Assembly: GCA_963989385.1 (NCBI GenBank)
Contig: OZ022502.1
Location: forward strand, 11,705,001 to 11,769,000
Origin: Ctena decussata
Lineage: Eukaryota > Mollusca > Bivalvia > Lucinida > Lucinidae
Direction: 5' to 3'
Length of the DNA stretch: 64,000 bases
Within the stretch, counting starts at the first letter, position 1; every line of letters begins with the position of its first letter. The notes beneath the pieces are model-generated. The model was given only the letters and a program-made list of their open reading frames with translations. It was not told the origin of the DNA and did not search any database. The position numbers and the translations under genes are program-made. This document shows positions 44,263-53,388 of this stretch, in pieces.

Positions 44263-45801
44263 AATTTTCACACAAGTGACACGTGTAGAACAAATACGTT
44301 AAATACAGCGGATTGCACCGATTCTCAGTTGTCAACTATTCTCCAAAGCCTTGATACAAGACTTGGTAAAATAGAAAATCAGTTGGGATTTCAAAACCAG
44401 CAACTAGGTCACCAAAATAGCAGAATTCAAAACATTGAACAGCACGTGGAACAAATAACGGTATTAAAACAGTCAATAGCGTCAGTGCAATCAAAACTAT
44501 ACACAGTTGAAAATGAGGTGACAAAATTAAAAACAAACCACACCGAATATGACAAAAGTATTGAAACCTACAGTGACCTGTGCGACAATGTGCTTAAAAC
44601 ACAGTCAAAGACAAATGAACGACTTGATGCCCTGAATGCTAAAGTTGAGTGCTTGCTAAAGTCAGAGTTAGAAACTATGAAAATAGAACACAATGACCTA
44701 AAAGAGGACTTTTTGGATTCCAAGTGCAGACAAATGTGCGAAAACTTGATATTTACTGGTATAAACGAAGTTTATCTTAGGCCGGGCGAATTCGAAAATT
44801 GCGAAAATACACTGCGTGAATTTTTGTCCAAGCAAATGAGTATACATCAAGATATAAAGTTTGACCGAGTTCATCGTCTGGGTCGTTACAAACGTTACCA
44901 ATCAAGGCCAAGACCAATTATTGCAAAATTCCATCACTTTTCTTCAAAAGAAATGGTAAAACGAAAAGCACCCGAAACACTCAAAAATACACCTTATGGT
45001 GTAAGAGAACAATATCCGGAAGAGTACGAACGGAGGCGAAAAGTGCTGTATCCAAAAATGAAACATGCCAAACAAAATAAAGACAACAAAGTTCGAATGG
45101 TGAAAGATACACTTTATATCAATAACGAAAAGTATGTTTGCGGTCGAAACGACCAACCCGTCAGAGTCGAATATCAAACTACTAATAGAAGAAGTCATAA
45201 TTATAACCAACGTGATATACCGGTGAGACAGGCAGACGAACGCCCCCGCACGGATTTCCACTCTCGAACAGGCGTTACTGATCATCATCATCAACAACAA
45301 CAACAACAAAACAACCAGAATTCTCAACTACAACAGAATGACCGACAAAAGCAGCTAGAACCGAATACAAGAACCACAAAGTATCGCGAAAGTGACAATG
45401 CTATAGTATCAAATAACTTGAAACAAAATTCGCGTTTGTCAGAAAGTGTTTTCGAAAGCCGAAATATATACACATCTTTGCCTGACAGCGATAGTGACAG
45501 ACAATGTGCAGGCAAAACGAAAGCCTCTTCCCCACTACAAGGTGAAATTCTCAATAAAAAACAAAGGGAGTACTCTAGTGATGATAGCTTCATGGAACTT
45601 ACCCCGTCCCCAGTGGTAGCAAAATCTCCAGCCTGCTTAAATTCCAACACCACAGAACAAACAAATAAATCCGACCAACAAATAATAAACACTCAGTCAC
45701 ATGTATCTGCCCAAAATATACCTGTGGAAATTCCGCATGCTCAGATTATTGGGGCAGAAAATCCCGTGAATAACGACCAGTCAGCAATACACGGCGATTA
45801 G
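44263..45801 (+). CDS. Non-LTR retrotransposon ORF1: coiled-coil RNA-binding protein
   Basis: The frame is open from 44263 (after TAA at 44260) to TAG at 45799-45801, about 512 codons. No ATG occurs before about 44675, so the true start is upstream and lost, or a non-AUG codon is used; 44329 (TTG) is the first candidate. Residues 1-120 form heptad-rich coiled coil (SLDTRLGKIENQLGFQNQQL and similar). They are followed by a segment like the L1 ORF1p RNA-binding core: LIFTGINEVY, then FDRVHRLGRYKRYQSRPRPI, then a basic C-terminal domain with YGVREQYPEEYERRRKVLYP. The last third is Q/N- and S-rich and disordered. Such proteins bind element RNA. ORF2 follows in the same frame without a gap. Confidence 0.8.
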   Translation, partial: NFHTSDTCRTNTLNTADCTDSQLSTILQSLDTRLGKIENQLGFQNQQLGHQNSRIQNIEQHVEQITVLKQSIASVQSKLYTVENEVTKLKTNHTEYDKSIETYSDLCDNVLKTQSKTNERLDALNAKVECLLKSELETMKIEHNDLKEDFLDSKCRQMCENLIFTGINEVYLRPGEFENCENTLREFLSKQMSIHQDIKFDRVHRLGRYKRYQSRPRPIIAKFHHFSSKEMVKRKAPETLKNTPYGVREQYPEEYERRRKVLYPKMKHAKQNKDNKVRMVKDTLYINNEKYVCGRNDQPVRVEYQTTNRRSHNYNQRDIPVRQADERPRTDFHSRTGVTDHHHQQQQQQNNQNSQLQQNDRQKQLEPNTRTTKYRESDNAIVSNNLKQNSRLSESVFESRNIYTSLPDSDSDRQCAGKTKASSPLQGEILNKKQREYSSDDSFMELTPSPVVAKSPACLNSNTTEQTNKSDQQIINTQSHVSAQNIPVEIPHAQIIGAENPVNNDQSAIHGD

Positions 45802-48800
45802 TGGCGTCAGACGGGACGGATAAATAACTGTACACCTACTGTAAACAGGCAATCTGAGCTTAATATATCGTTTGTAAATGTCTGTGGTTTAAAGTCAAAA
45901 TTAATTTTTCCGGAGTTTACAGAGTTTTTAAATGCATATGACATAGTTGGTGTTGCGGAAACAAAAACTTGTGAAAACGATATAATAAATTTTCAAGGTT
46001 ATACTTATTTTTCTAAACACAGAAAACAGTTTATACGAAGATCAGGTGGCCTAGGAATTTTCGTAAATGATCATATTTTACCATATATCGATGTTATAGA
46101 TATTGACTCTGATTTTCTAATGTTATTGCGTATTTCTAAGACACTGACTTTGAAAGATGACGATGTAATAATAGCATTTGTTTATCTCCCACCTGAGGGA
46201 TCTGATTACAGTAATAATGATAGTTTATCTGAAATTGAATTGGACCTACTTTCGTTTGTTGAAAGCTGTAGATACTTTTATATTTTTGGCGACTTAAATG
46301 CACGTACAGGCACTGTGTCCGAATTTTCAGAGTTTAATCTCGACCAAACGACAATCGACCAATATGGGATCGATAATGACGTCATTGGTTATTTAAATAA
46401 TGTACAAGAATTAAAAAGTCACGGAATTAGCTGCCAAAGAATTTCGGAAGATAAATCAAGAAATAATTTCGGAAATAAATTACTCAATATCTGCCAGAAT
46501 AATAATCTTTACATATGTAATGGTCGCCTGAATAGCGATAGAACGAGTGCCTTTACCTGCATCAAAGGAAGTGTGATTGACTACCTAATTACGAGTATAA
46601 ATGGTCTGCTCATTGTAAATAATTTTACCGTTCATGAATATTCGCCATTATTATCTGATGTTCACTGTGCTTTATCTTTTACTATTTCTGTATTACAGCC
46701 ACGAAGCAGAATTAGTGTTAACGATACGATAAAATATAAAAAATGGGAATCTGCAAAAAAGCAAAATTTTATTGAAAACATAGATAGGCAAATGATATCC
46801 GAGCTTGATGCTATGTTAGATAGCTTCAACAACAATATACATGTAGTAAATAAAGAGCAAATAAATAACTTCGCCGATAAAATTAAAAGTATTTTTATAA
46901 AAAGCGCGAAAACGTCGTTTACTAAATATCCCGTTATATCAAAGAAAGTAAAAAATTCAAGGCCCTGGTTTGGACTGCAGTGTAAAAAAGCTAGAAAAAG
47001 ATATCAAATAGCAAAGAAAAATAATTCTTTCCAAAATACCTTATCATCTAGGCGAATAATGATAAATGCAAGTAAAAGATATAAATCAACGGTCAAGAAA
47101 TATCATGCTAAATATATTGAAGGTTTTCAGAAAAAAATACGTAAACTAAGGACAGAAAACCCGAAAGATTATTGGAAACTAATCAATGGCATTGACAAGA
47201 AACCGGACAACATACCCATATCTATGAATGATATGTTCGACTATTTTAAAATAATGAATAATAGTGACAATACATTATATGATAATTCTGACGCGCGTAT
47301 TCCCCATGTAATGCTAAACGAAGAACAATTTAATAAAAATGACGAAATTAATATCGCAAGTTCGGCCTTAAATAATCCTATAAACCAAGATGAAATTAGC
47401 GTAGCAATTAAAGCGCTGAAGTTAAATAAATCTAGTGGCATAGACGAAATAATAAATGAATACATTATTTCTACAAAACATTTAATGCTCCCAGTCTATG
47501 AGAAATTTTTTAATATTGTTCTTAACACTGGCAATGTGCCAAGTGACTGGATTAAGGGAAATATTATTCCGATATACAAAAATAAAGGGACCAAAACCGA
47601 TCCTGCTAATTACCGCCCAATTACACTAGTAAGCTGCATCGGTAAAGTTTTCACGTCAATTATTAATAAAAGATTAAGTATATACTTAGAAGAAAATAAA
47701 CTTTTAAATGAAACCCAAAGTGGATTCAGAAAGCAATATTCGACTTTGGATAATATTATGGCTTTATATGGTCTAACAGAATATTTTAAAAGTAAAAAAT
47801 GTAAATTATATTGTTGTTTTATAGACTTCACCAAAGCGTTCGACAATGTTTGGAGAGCAGGGCTTTGGCGAAAAGTACTTACACATGGAATTAAAGGCAA
47901 AATATTGAACGTTATTAAAAATATGTATATGGAAATAAAATCATGTATAACATTTAATGGTTGCACCTCAGGATACTTTGATTGTGAAAAAGGGGTCAGG
48001 CAAGGAGAAAACTTATCTCCTCTTCTGTTTGCCATTTATATGAACGACCTTGAAAATTTCCTAAGTATTAACGGAGGTTCTGGTGTTAACATAAACATAG
48101 ACGATGCTACTATGATGATTTTTGTAAAATTATCAGTTATATTATATGCAGATGACACCATTATCTTAAGTGATAATTTAAATGACTTTCAGCATATGTT
48201 GAACACTTTTGATGACTATTGTAAATCATGGAAATTAAAAATAAATGCATCTAAAACAAAGATAATGATATTCGGTGATCGCTCAAGAACGCGACATATT
48301 TCTTTTATCTTGGCAGGTGATAATATTGAAATCGTGAAGGAATTTAAATATTTAGGGGTTCTCTTTACAACTAATGGAAGATTTGTTCAGTATTATAAAC
48401 AGTTATCGTCAGTAGCCTATAAAGCAATGAATTTGTTAAGGAAGAGAATTGTAAATTTACATTTACCCGTCGATTGTCAGCTAAAGCTCTTTGACCAAAC
48501 CATTATGCCAATACTTTTATATGGTAGTGAGATTTGTAGCTTTGAGAAATTACAGTTACTCGAAAAAGTTCATTTAGATTTTCTTAGAAGCATTCTTAAA
48601 ATGAAGAAAAGTACTCCACTGACGATGGTATATGGTGAATTTGGGAGATACCCGATTGAAATCCAAGCAAAAAAGAGAATGGTTAAACATTGGTCAAAGA
48701 TTTTAACCGACAAAGATAGTAAAATTTCATATAAAATGTATTCAGTTTTATTGTATCTTCATAAGAATAATATATATTCCTGTAAATGGATTTTATGTGT

Positions 48801-49320
48801 TGAAAAAATATTACAAAGTGTTGGTTTGAATTATGTATGGCTAGAAAATTATGTAAACAATGCTGACTGGTTATGCAAAGAAGTCGAAAAAAGATTACAG
48901 TCTCAATTTGTACAAAAGTGGAATTCGGATGTTTATGGTAGCTCAAAATGTATAAATTATCGTATATTTAAAACTGAATTTGTCATAGAAAAATATATAA
49001 CTGAATGCCAGCCAAATCTGTATATTCCATTTGCAAGAATAAGAACAACTAATAATAAATTACCAATAGAAAAGGGGAGGTGGGAGAACATCGAGCGGTC
49101 TAATAGATATTGTACTTTATGTAATCTAAATTCACTAGGTGATGAATTTCACTATATATTAGAATGTACCTATTTTACAGAAAAACGTAAACTATACTTA
49201 CCTAAATACTACTTAAAACATGTTAATATATTTAAATTTCAGAGGTTAATGTCAACAAAAAATGTGAAGTTACTTAACCAACTTAGTAGGTTTGTATCTG
49301 ATATCTTAAAGAAATTCTAG
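45802..49320 (+). CDS. Non-LTR retrotransposon ORF2: APE endonuclease and reverse transcriptase
   Basis: 1172 codons without stop or frameshift, directly after the TAG of ORF1 and in phase with it. The apurinic-type endonuclease shows ISFVNVCGLKSK, VAETK, FVYLPPEGSDY, FGDLNART, IDYLI and LSDVHCAL. The reverse transcriptase shows DPANYRPITLVSCIGKVF, QSGFRKQYSTLDN, FIDFTKAFDNVW (motif A), GVRQGENLSPLLFAIY (motif B), YADD at 48145-48156 and LKINASKTKIMIFG. A C-terminal CX2CX9HX4C knuckle reads CTLCNLNSLGDEFHYILEC. The product would nick DNA and reverse transcribe its RNA in place. The first ATG (46120) lies inside the endonuclease and would remove its metal-binding N-terminal residues. All catalytic motifs are intact, so recent activity is plausible. 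The clade was not determined. Confidence 0.9.
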   Translation, partial: WRQTGRINNCTPTVNRQSELNISFVNVCGLKSKLIFPEFTEFLNAYDIVGVAETKTCENDIINFQGYTYFSKHRKQFIRRSGGLGIFVNDHILPYIDVIDIDSDFLMLLRISKTLTLKDDDVIIAFVYLPPEGSDYSNNDSLSEIELDLLSFVESCRYFYIFGDLNARTGTVSEFSEFNLDQTTIDQYGIDNDVIGYLNNVQELKSHGISCQRISEDKSRNNFGNKLLNICQNNNLYICNGRLNSDRTSAFTCIKGSVIDYLITSINGLLIVNNFTVHEYSPLLSDVHCALSFTISVLQPRSRISVNDTIKYKKWESAKKQNFIENIDRQMISELDAMLDSFNNNIHVVNKEQINNFADKIKSIFIKSAKTSFTKYPVISKKVKNSRPWFGLQCKKARKRYQIAKKNNSFQNTLSSRRIMINASKRYKSTVKKYHAKYIEGFQKKIRKLRTENPKDYWKLINGIDKKPDNIPISMNDMFDYFKIMNNSDNTLYDNSDARIPHVMLNEEQFNKNDEINIASSALNNPINQDEISVAIKALKLNKSSGIDEIINEYIISTKHLMLPVYEKFFNIVLNTGNVPSDWIKGNIIPIYKNKGTKTDPANYRPITLVSCIGKVFTSIINKRLSIYLEENKLLNETQSGFRKQYSTLDNIMALYGLTEYFKSKKCKLYCCFIDFTKAFDNVWRAGLWRKVLTHGIKGKILNVIKNMYMEIKSCITFNGCTSGYFDCEKGVRQGENLSPLLFAIYMNDLENFLSINGGSGVNINIDDATMMIFVKLSVILYADDTIILSDNLNDFQHMLNTFDDYCKSWKLKINASKTKIMIFGDRSRTRHISFILAGDNIEIVKEFKYLGVLFTTNGRFVQYYKQLSSVAYKAMNLLRKRIVNLHLPVDCQLKLFDQTIMPILLYGSEICSFEKLQLLEKVHLDFLRSILKMKKSTPLTMVYGEFGRYPIEIQAKKRMVKHWSKILTDKDSKISYKMYSVLLYLHKNNIYSCKWILCVEKILQSVGLNYVWLENYVNNADWLCKEVEKRLQSQFVQKWNSDVYGSSKCINYRIFKTEFVIEKYITECQPNLYIPFARIRTTNNKLPIEKGRWENIERSNRYCTLCNLNSLGDEFHYILECTYFTEKRKLYLPKYYLKHVNIFKFQRLMSTKNVKLLNQLSRFVSDILKKF

Positions 49321-49459
49321 TCCCTGTTAAGCTGCGCACGCAATGTTTCACAAATTACTATGTATGTCTATACGATCAGTATTCATTTCCTCTTATGTTG
49401 TTTTGTCACAATCTGAGAGAAATAAAAGTTGTGTTCTGTTCTGTTCTGTTCTGTTCTGT
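49321..49459 (+). other. LINE 3' UTR with AATAAA and (TGTTC)n tail
   Basis: After the ORF2 stop a short 3' UTR holds AATAAA at 49421-49426 and ends in about five copies of a TGTTC/TTCTG pentamer instead of poly(A). A simple-repeat 3' end is common in several LINE clades and is thought to be part of the element. Confidence 0.75.
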
Positions 49460-49476
49460 CGTTACAACTGAACAGG

Positions 49477-50146
49477 TATAGGTCGTTTGCGAAAATGTGG
49501 AGGGCAAAACAATCGATTTAATTTCATTAATACTGAATAGATTTTCATGAAACTTTGCATACCATAATCTGTTACCTATACGAACTCATGCAAGGAAATT
49601 CAGAATTTTTTGACCTTTGGATAAAAAGTTACTTTATTAATCATTACCATTTTTCCTCTCAGTTTTATGCCAGTCTTACACAGGAGGTAAACATAATGGT
49701 ACAACAGCCATTGTTGTTCTATAGCTATTATACTAATACTTTTATTCATTCACAAATTACCATGTGGTCTGAAATGTGTTCACTCACAACTGGCTAAACG
49801 CGGGGCTTTAGCAATAATGGGCCAATCACTTGAAAGGGATTTTCTTACGCGTTTCTCCTGTATATAAGTAAATGTCCATGTAAGGGATGTACATTAATAT
49901 AATCTTTACAACACTGGCTGTTCCAAAAACTGCACCAACCAAGTGTAAATCTTCAAAGATTAGGGACAGATTTTAACATGTAGTTGATCTGACAATTTTT
50001 TATTTAACAGTCAAAAAATTCTGAGATTCCTTGCATGAGTTCGTATGGGTAATAGATTAAGGTCTGCAAAGTTTCATTAAAATTTGTTCAGTAGTAATTA
50101 AATTAAATCGATTTTTTGCCCTCCACTTTTTCGCAAACGGCCTATA
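49477..50146. mobile_element. 670-bp TIR transposon, twin copy 2
   Basis: Same length as the copy at 42095-42764 and identical by eye except for about one base ('aaaatttgttcagt' here against 'aaaatttattcagt'). It lies 17 bases beyond the LINE tail, in the same orientation as its twin. The two copies bracket the LINE and family A copy 8. Confidence 0.85.
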
Positions 50147-50529
50147 GCTAATGTTTATTTGCTACCTGAATTTTTAGGGACGTAACAAACAGCACAGGCA
50201 ATGATCAGACTGCTCCTTCAAGACAGAGACCTATATATTATATATATAGGTCACTATTCACGAGTAGTCTGATCTGGGTCTCCACTCTTTGCCCAAACCT
50301 ATCTGTCCCAATACTTATATATTTTCGGTCTACGATATATTAAAGATTATCCAAAATATTGTGAAAAAGAACTATTTTGGCATGGTAAAGGTTACATGTA
50401 AATGAACAGCGGCAGTGTGTTTAGAATGTTTTAGTAATTGGTTGGGACTGAGAATACTGTGCGAAACAAATGCATGTACATTTTTCTTGTCTTTTGGCCC
50501 TGACTGTTTCTGCAATGAAAACCCAAACT
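50147..50529. other. No gene; small palindrome at 50218-50253
   Basis: 'gacctatatattatatatat' with 'aggtc' forms an AT-rich palindrome. An ORF at 50415-50681 runs into a MITE and is not supported. Confidence 0.4.
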
Positions 50530-50734
50530 ACAGTCAACTCCCGATATCTCAAACATTAATATATCAAAATATCTTCTTATATCAAAGAATGTATTTCCTA
50601 TTTTCATTTACATTTCAACTCATGTTATCTCAACTCCTGATATCTCAAAGTAAATTTTCTGGTACCAGAAAATTACTTTGAGATATCAGTAGTTTGGGCT
50701 GAAATTTGATTTCGAGATATCGAGAGTTGACTGT
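50530..50734. mobile_element. Palindromic MITE with ACAGTCAACTC ends
   Basis: ACAGTCAACTCCCGATATCT at the left against AGATATCGAGAGTTGACTGT at the right. The centre 'ttttctggtaccagaaaatt' is flanked by 'actttgagatatcag' and complement. A degraded relative lies at 4985-5080. Confidence 0.8.
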
Positions 50735-50850
50735 TTTCTTTACGGTGCGGTATTCATTTTCGGTTTCCCAATTTTAAGATTTTTTTTCAGTATGTCTGAA
50801 GCTTTGAAAAACCCTTGAAAATAGTAAATTAAATATAATCATACATTTAA

Positions 50851-51022
50851 TGAACGCGGCACGACAAAACCAACAAAGTGACATGTGCGCACAGCGAAGA
50901 CTCAGATCAGCCTTGGTATCCGCCCAGACCCATCAAAGTTTTCGCTGTGCGCTAAAGGGTAGCTAAGGGTCTCAGCTAGAACCATGATGACAGCAAGGAC
51001 TCTGACCAGACTGGTCGGCTCA
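50851..51022. mobile_element. Palindromic MITE family A, copy 9 (internally deleted)
   Basis: 'gcacgacaaaaccaacaaag' start, 'gctaagggtctcagctag' centre and a truncated right end 'ccagactggtcggctca'; the distal right arm is missing. Confidence 0.75.
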
Positions 51023-51040
51023 AATAAAAAATAAGAGACT

Positions 51041-51092
51041 ATGAGAAAGAAAGAAAGAAATAAAGAAAGAAAGACAAAAAAGGGGGGGGGGG
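51041..51092. repeat. (GAAA)n and G-run low complexity
   Basis: 'gaaagaaagaaa' repeats followed by a G run of about 12 bases. Confidence 0.85.
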
Positions 51093-51125
51093 GAAACGAA
51101 AACAGAACACAACAACAAAAACTGC

Positions 51126-51241
51126 TGATCAGACTGCAGAAAACGTACATCGACATCTGTTCCTGTTCTTGACGATCCTGACGAGTCGTTAGATGACGAC
51201 CTCGTCCTAGACCCGGGCTGTACGCCATCGTCGGTTATCAT
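51126..51241 (-). other. Unassigned open segment on the minus strand
   Basis: ATG at 51241 opens MITDDGVQPGSRTRSSSNDS and about 20 further acidic, serine-rich residues before low-complexity translation begins near 51120. It could be the start of a disordered protein exon, but no splice sites or neighbours support it. Low confidence. Confidence 0.15.
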
Positions 51242-51289
51242 TTTTTATTTTAGTCTTGCGAGTCATGAAATGATTTTAACAAGATAATA

Positions 51290-51527
51290 TGAGCCGCGAC
51301 ACGAGAAAACCAACAATGTGGTTGTGCGCCCAGCGCAGACTCAGATCAGCCTGGGCGTCCGCCCAGTCTGATCAGAGTCTTCGCTGTCCGCATGAAGGTA
51401 GCTTAGACCCTTAGCTATACTTTAAGCGCTTAGCGAAGACTCTGATCAGACTGGGCGACTGCCCAGGCTGATCTGAATCTGCGCTGGGCGCACAACCACA
51501 TTGTTGGTTTTCTCGCGTCGCGGCTCA
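51290..51527. mobile_element. Palindromic MITE family A, copy 10
   Basis: TGAGCCGCGACACGAG to CTCGCGTCGCGGCTCA; full length with an intact hairpin. Confidence 0.9.
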
Positions 51528-51787
51528 ATTATAATATGCACTCATTTTGTTTATTCTGTTGAGAATGGCAAACATCTGGTCATGTGCACGCAAAATCGAA
51601 TGTGCTAATCTGCGTGTTTTTGCAGTTAGGTCATATTAGCATTTATTTGAAGTTGTTTCGACATGGATTTCTTTGTAAGCTTATAGCAATTGATTTGTCC
51701 ATATACCCTTTGTTGAAAAAATTCCGTTTAAGCAGGGTCTGACATGGACATGGGGCGAGCTAGGGTGATGATATGCCGGGATGACTA

Positions 51788-51961
51788 TCACACCGGGTAG
51801 GCGGCATTCGAAACTGCTCGTGCAATCGACAAACGCGGATCAAAAACCGTTAGAAACAGCGTTTTCGATTGCAAACTGGCGACAATTTGTTTCTAACGTT
51901 TTCTGATCCGCGTTAATCGAATGTTAAGAGAGCGTTTTCGATTGCCGCCTACCCGGTGTGA
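51788..51961. mobile_element. Palindromic MITE with CACACCGGGTAGGCGGCA ends
   Basis: TCACACCGGGTAGGCGGCA and its exact complement TGCCGCCTACCCGGTGTGA form 19-bp perfect termini. The interior 'acgcggatcaaaaaccgtta' pairs with 'taacgttttctgatccgcgt'. Non-coding. Confidence 0.85.
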
Positions 51962-52347
51962 TTATGATTCGGTGTAGAAAAACTTAGCAAATAACAAATT
52001 CATAAGTTTCTGACTCTTTTTCTGCAAACTATGGTATTGTAAAATGATTGTAGACACTAATCATCTTCTAAACTGTAGACAAAGATTTTACAAAATGACA
52101 AATGTTTCATGACTGAATTGCCTATAAAATGATTACTTGTGCACCATCGATTGCCCTTTTTGCCATTCTTCTAAATGCATGCGTTCTAAATCTCAAAGCA
52201 TTTTAGACTTGCATATCAGAAAGTGGAAGTTGACTTTACATTAATTGTCAGATTCTCTCGCCAAAACTACAGCAATATTTTAGAAAACCTAAAGAAGCTT
52301 ATGTTTCAGAATTACATTTTTTTTCTTTTTTTCTTTCTTTTTTTAAC

Positions 52348-52471
52348 AGTAAGGTGTCTTCAGCTATAAGCGGATGCGCTTATAGTTGAAGAGACCTTAC
52401 TTTTAACTATTTTTTATTAGTAAGGTTTCTTCAACTATAAGCACTCTTCAACAATAAGCGCATCCGCCAAA
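52348..52471. repeat. Hairpin plus partial direct copy
   Basis: 52350-52402 is a hairpin, 'gtaaggtgtcttcagctata' with complement around 'gcggatgcgc'. A second 'gtaaggtttcttcaactata' at 52421 and 'ataagcgcatccgcc' at 52457 repeat its words with a gap. Confidence 0.65.
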
Positions 52472-52517
52472 TTAAAAACAAAATATAGTGACCCGATGTA
52501 AACTGTAAGGATGATCT

Positions 52518-52612
52518 GCAATGTGGCTCAAATTTCTCATACTGGAAAGAAACGCTACATTGTAGAACATATAAATGTGTCTCATGCTGGAGAGAAACCT
52601 TACAGTTCTGGA
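52518..52612 (+). pseudogene. Possible C2H2 zinc-finger linker relic
   Basis: One frame reads SHTGKKRYIVEHINVSHAGE followed by KPYS, giving two linker-like segments (HTGEKPY family) 17 residues apart instead of the usual 28. Cysteine pairs are missing. It may be a collapsed zinc-finger fragment or chance. Confidence 0.35.
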
Positions 52613-52954
52613 ATTATTTTTCTTTACCCGTGAATTATCGCTGATGATTACATGATGTTGGGAAGGCAGATGGCGAAATATTTAGTCACGACGGCGCAGC
52701 CAAAGTGAACTAATATATAGGCATCTGCTCGACAACAAGTGTAATCAGCGATAATGAACGGCTGAGGAAAAAAAATCGATTCTAACATTACACAGACTGA
52801 AAATGCAAGTATGTTGCGACGTTTTCCAAAAGACTATTTTGAGGCGGGCGTCAACAGAAGTAAATCTTTACGTTCGACGTCATCAACGCAATGAATTAGC
52901 ACGCCACGACGTTAGCAGGAGTACTACTAGTAAGCATCCATAGAACAAGGATCT

Positions 52955-53386
52955 TTACTGGAGCAGACTTAGGAAGTGAGCCTAACCTGGAGATGATGAC
53001 CTTACAAGTAAGCAAGCTAACACAGCCTGGACTGTGGTTTGACCTTTAACAATTAAGGGAACGATATGTGGCATGAACATTTTCAAGCAACAACAGGTGG
53101 GAAATTTGCATCACTCATCGATCTGAGGGATAATGAATGACACGGACAAGGATACCATGATTACAACCGACACATCCATTGAGACACTTTGGAAGGAATA
53201 TTGCAAGACAAAGCCCAGGGTTACCAAAGATGTTCTTGGCGTCTCGGCCTTCTTTAATTTAAGGAAGAATTTGAAGAAGAGGCGGTACGAAGCAAAGGTG
53301 CTAAAGAATAATGGACCCCAGAAAACAACGAATAAAGCAAAGGAGGACTGAATAGGTATTCAGTGCTAAGAGATCGAAACTTGCAT
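52955..53386 (+). pseudogene. LINE family 2 relic (5' segment: end of endonuclease and linker)
   Basis: GADLGSEPNLEMMTLQVS corresponds to the end of an APE endonuclease, where SEP replaces the catalytic SDH. It is followed by LWFDL, a frameshift, then DKDTMITTDTSIETL, KEYCKTKPRVTKDVL and LKKRRYEAK. The same phrases are encoded by the minus-strand relic at 61745-63790. The stop at 53349 is followed by 'ataggtattcagtgctaaga', which continues the homologous linker. The relic is interrupted at 53389 by a transposon and resumes at 54602. Confidence 0.75.
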
Positions 53387-53388
53387 AA

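Noticed and set aside
44336..45692. Minus-strand ORFs of up to 127 codons under LINE ORF1
   Set aside because: Antisense shadows of the real coding frame; hydrophobic or low-complexity translations.
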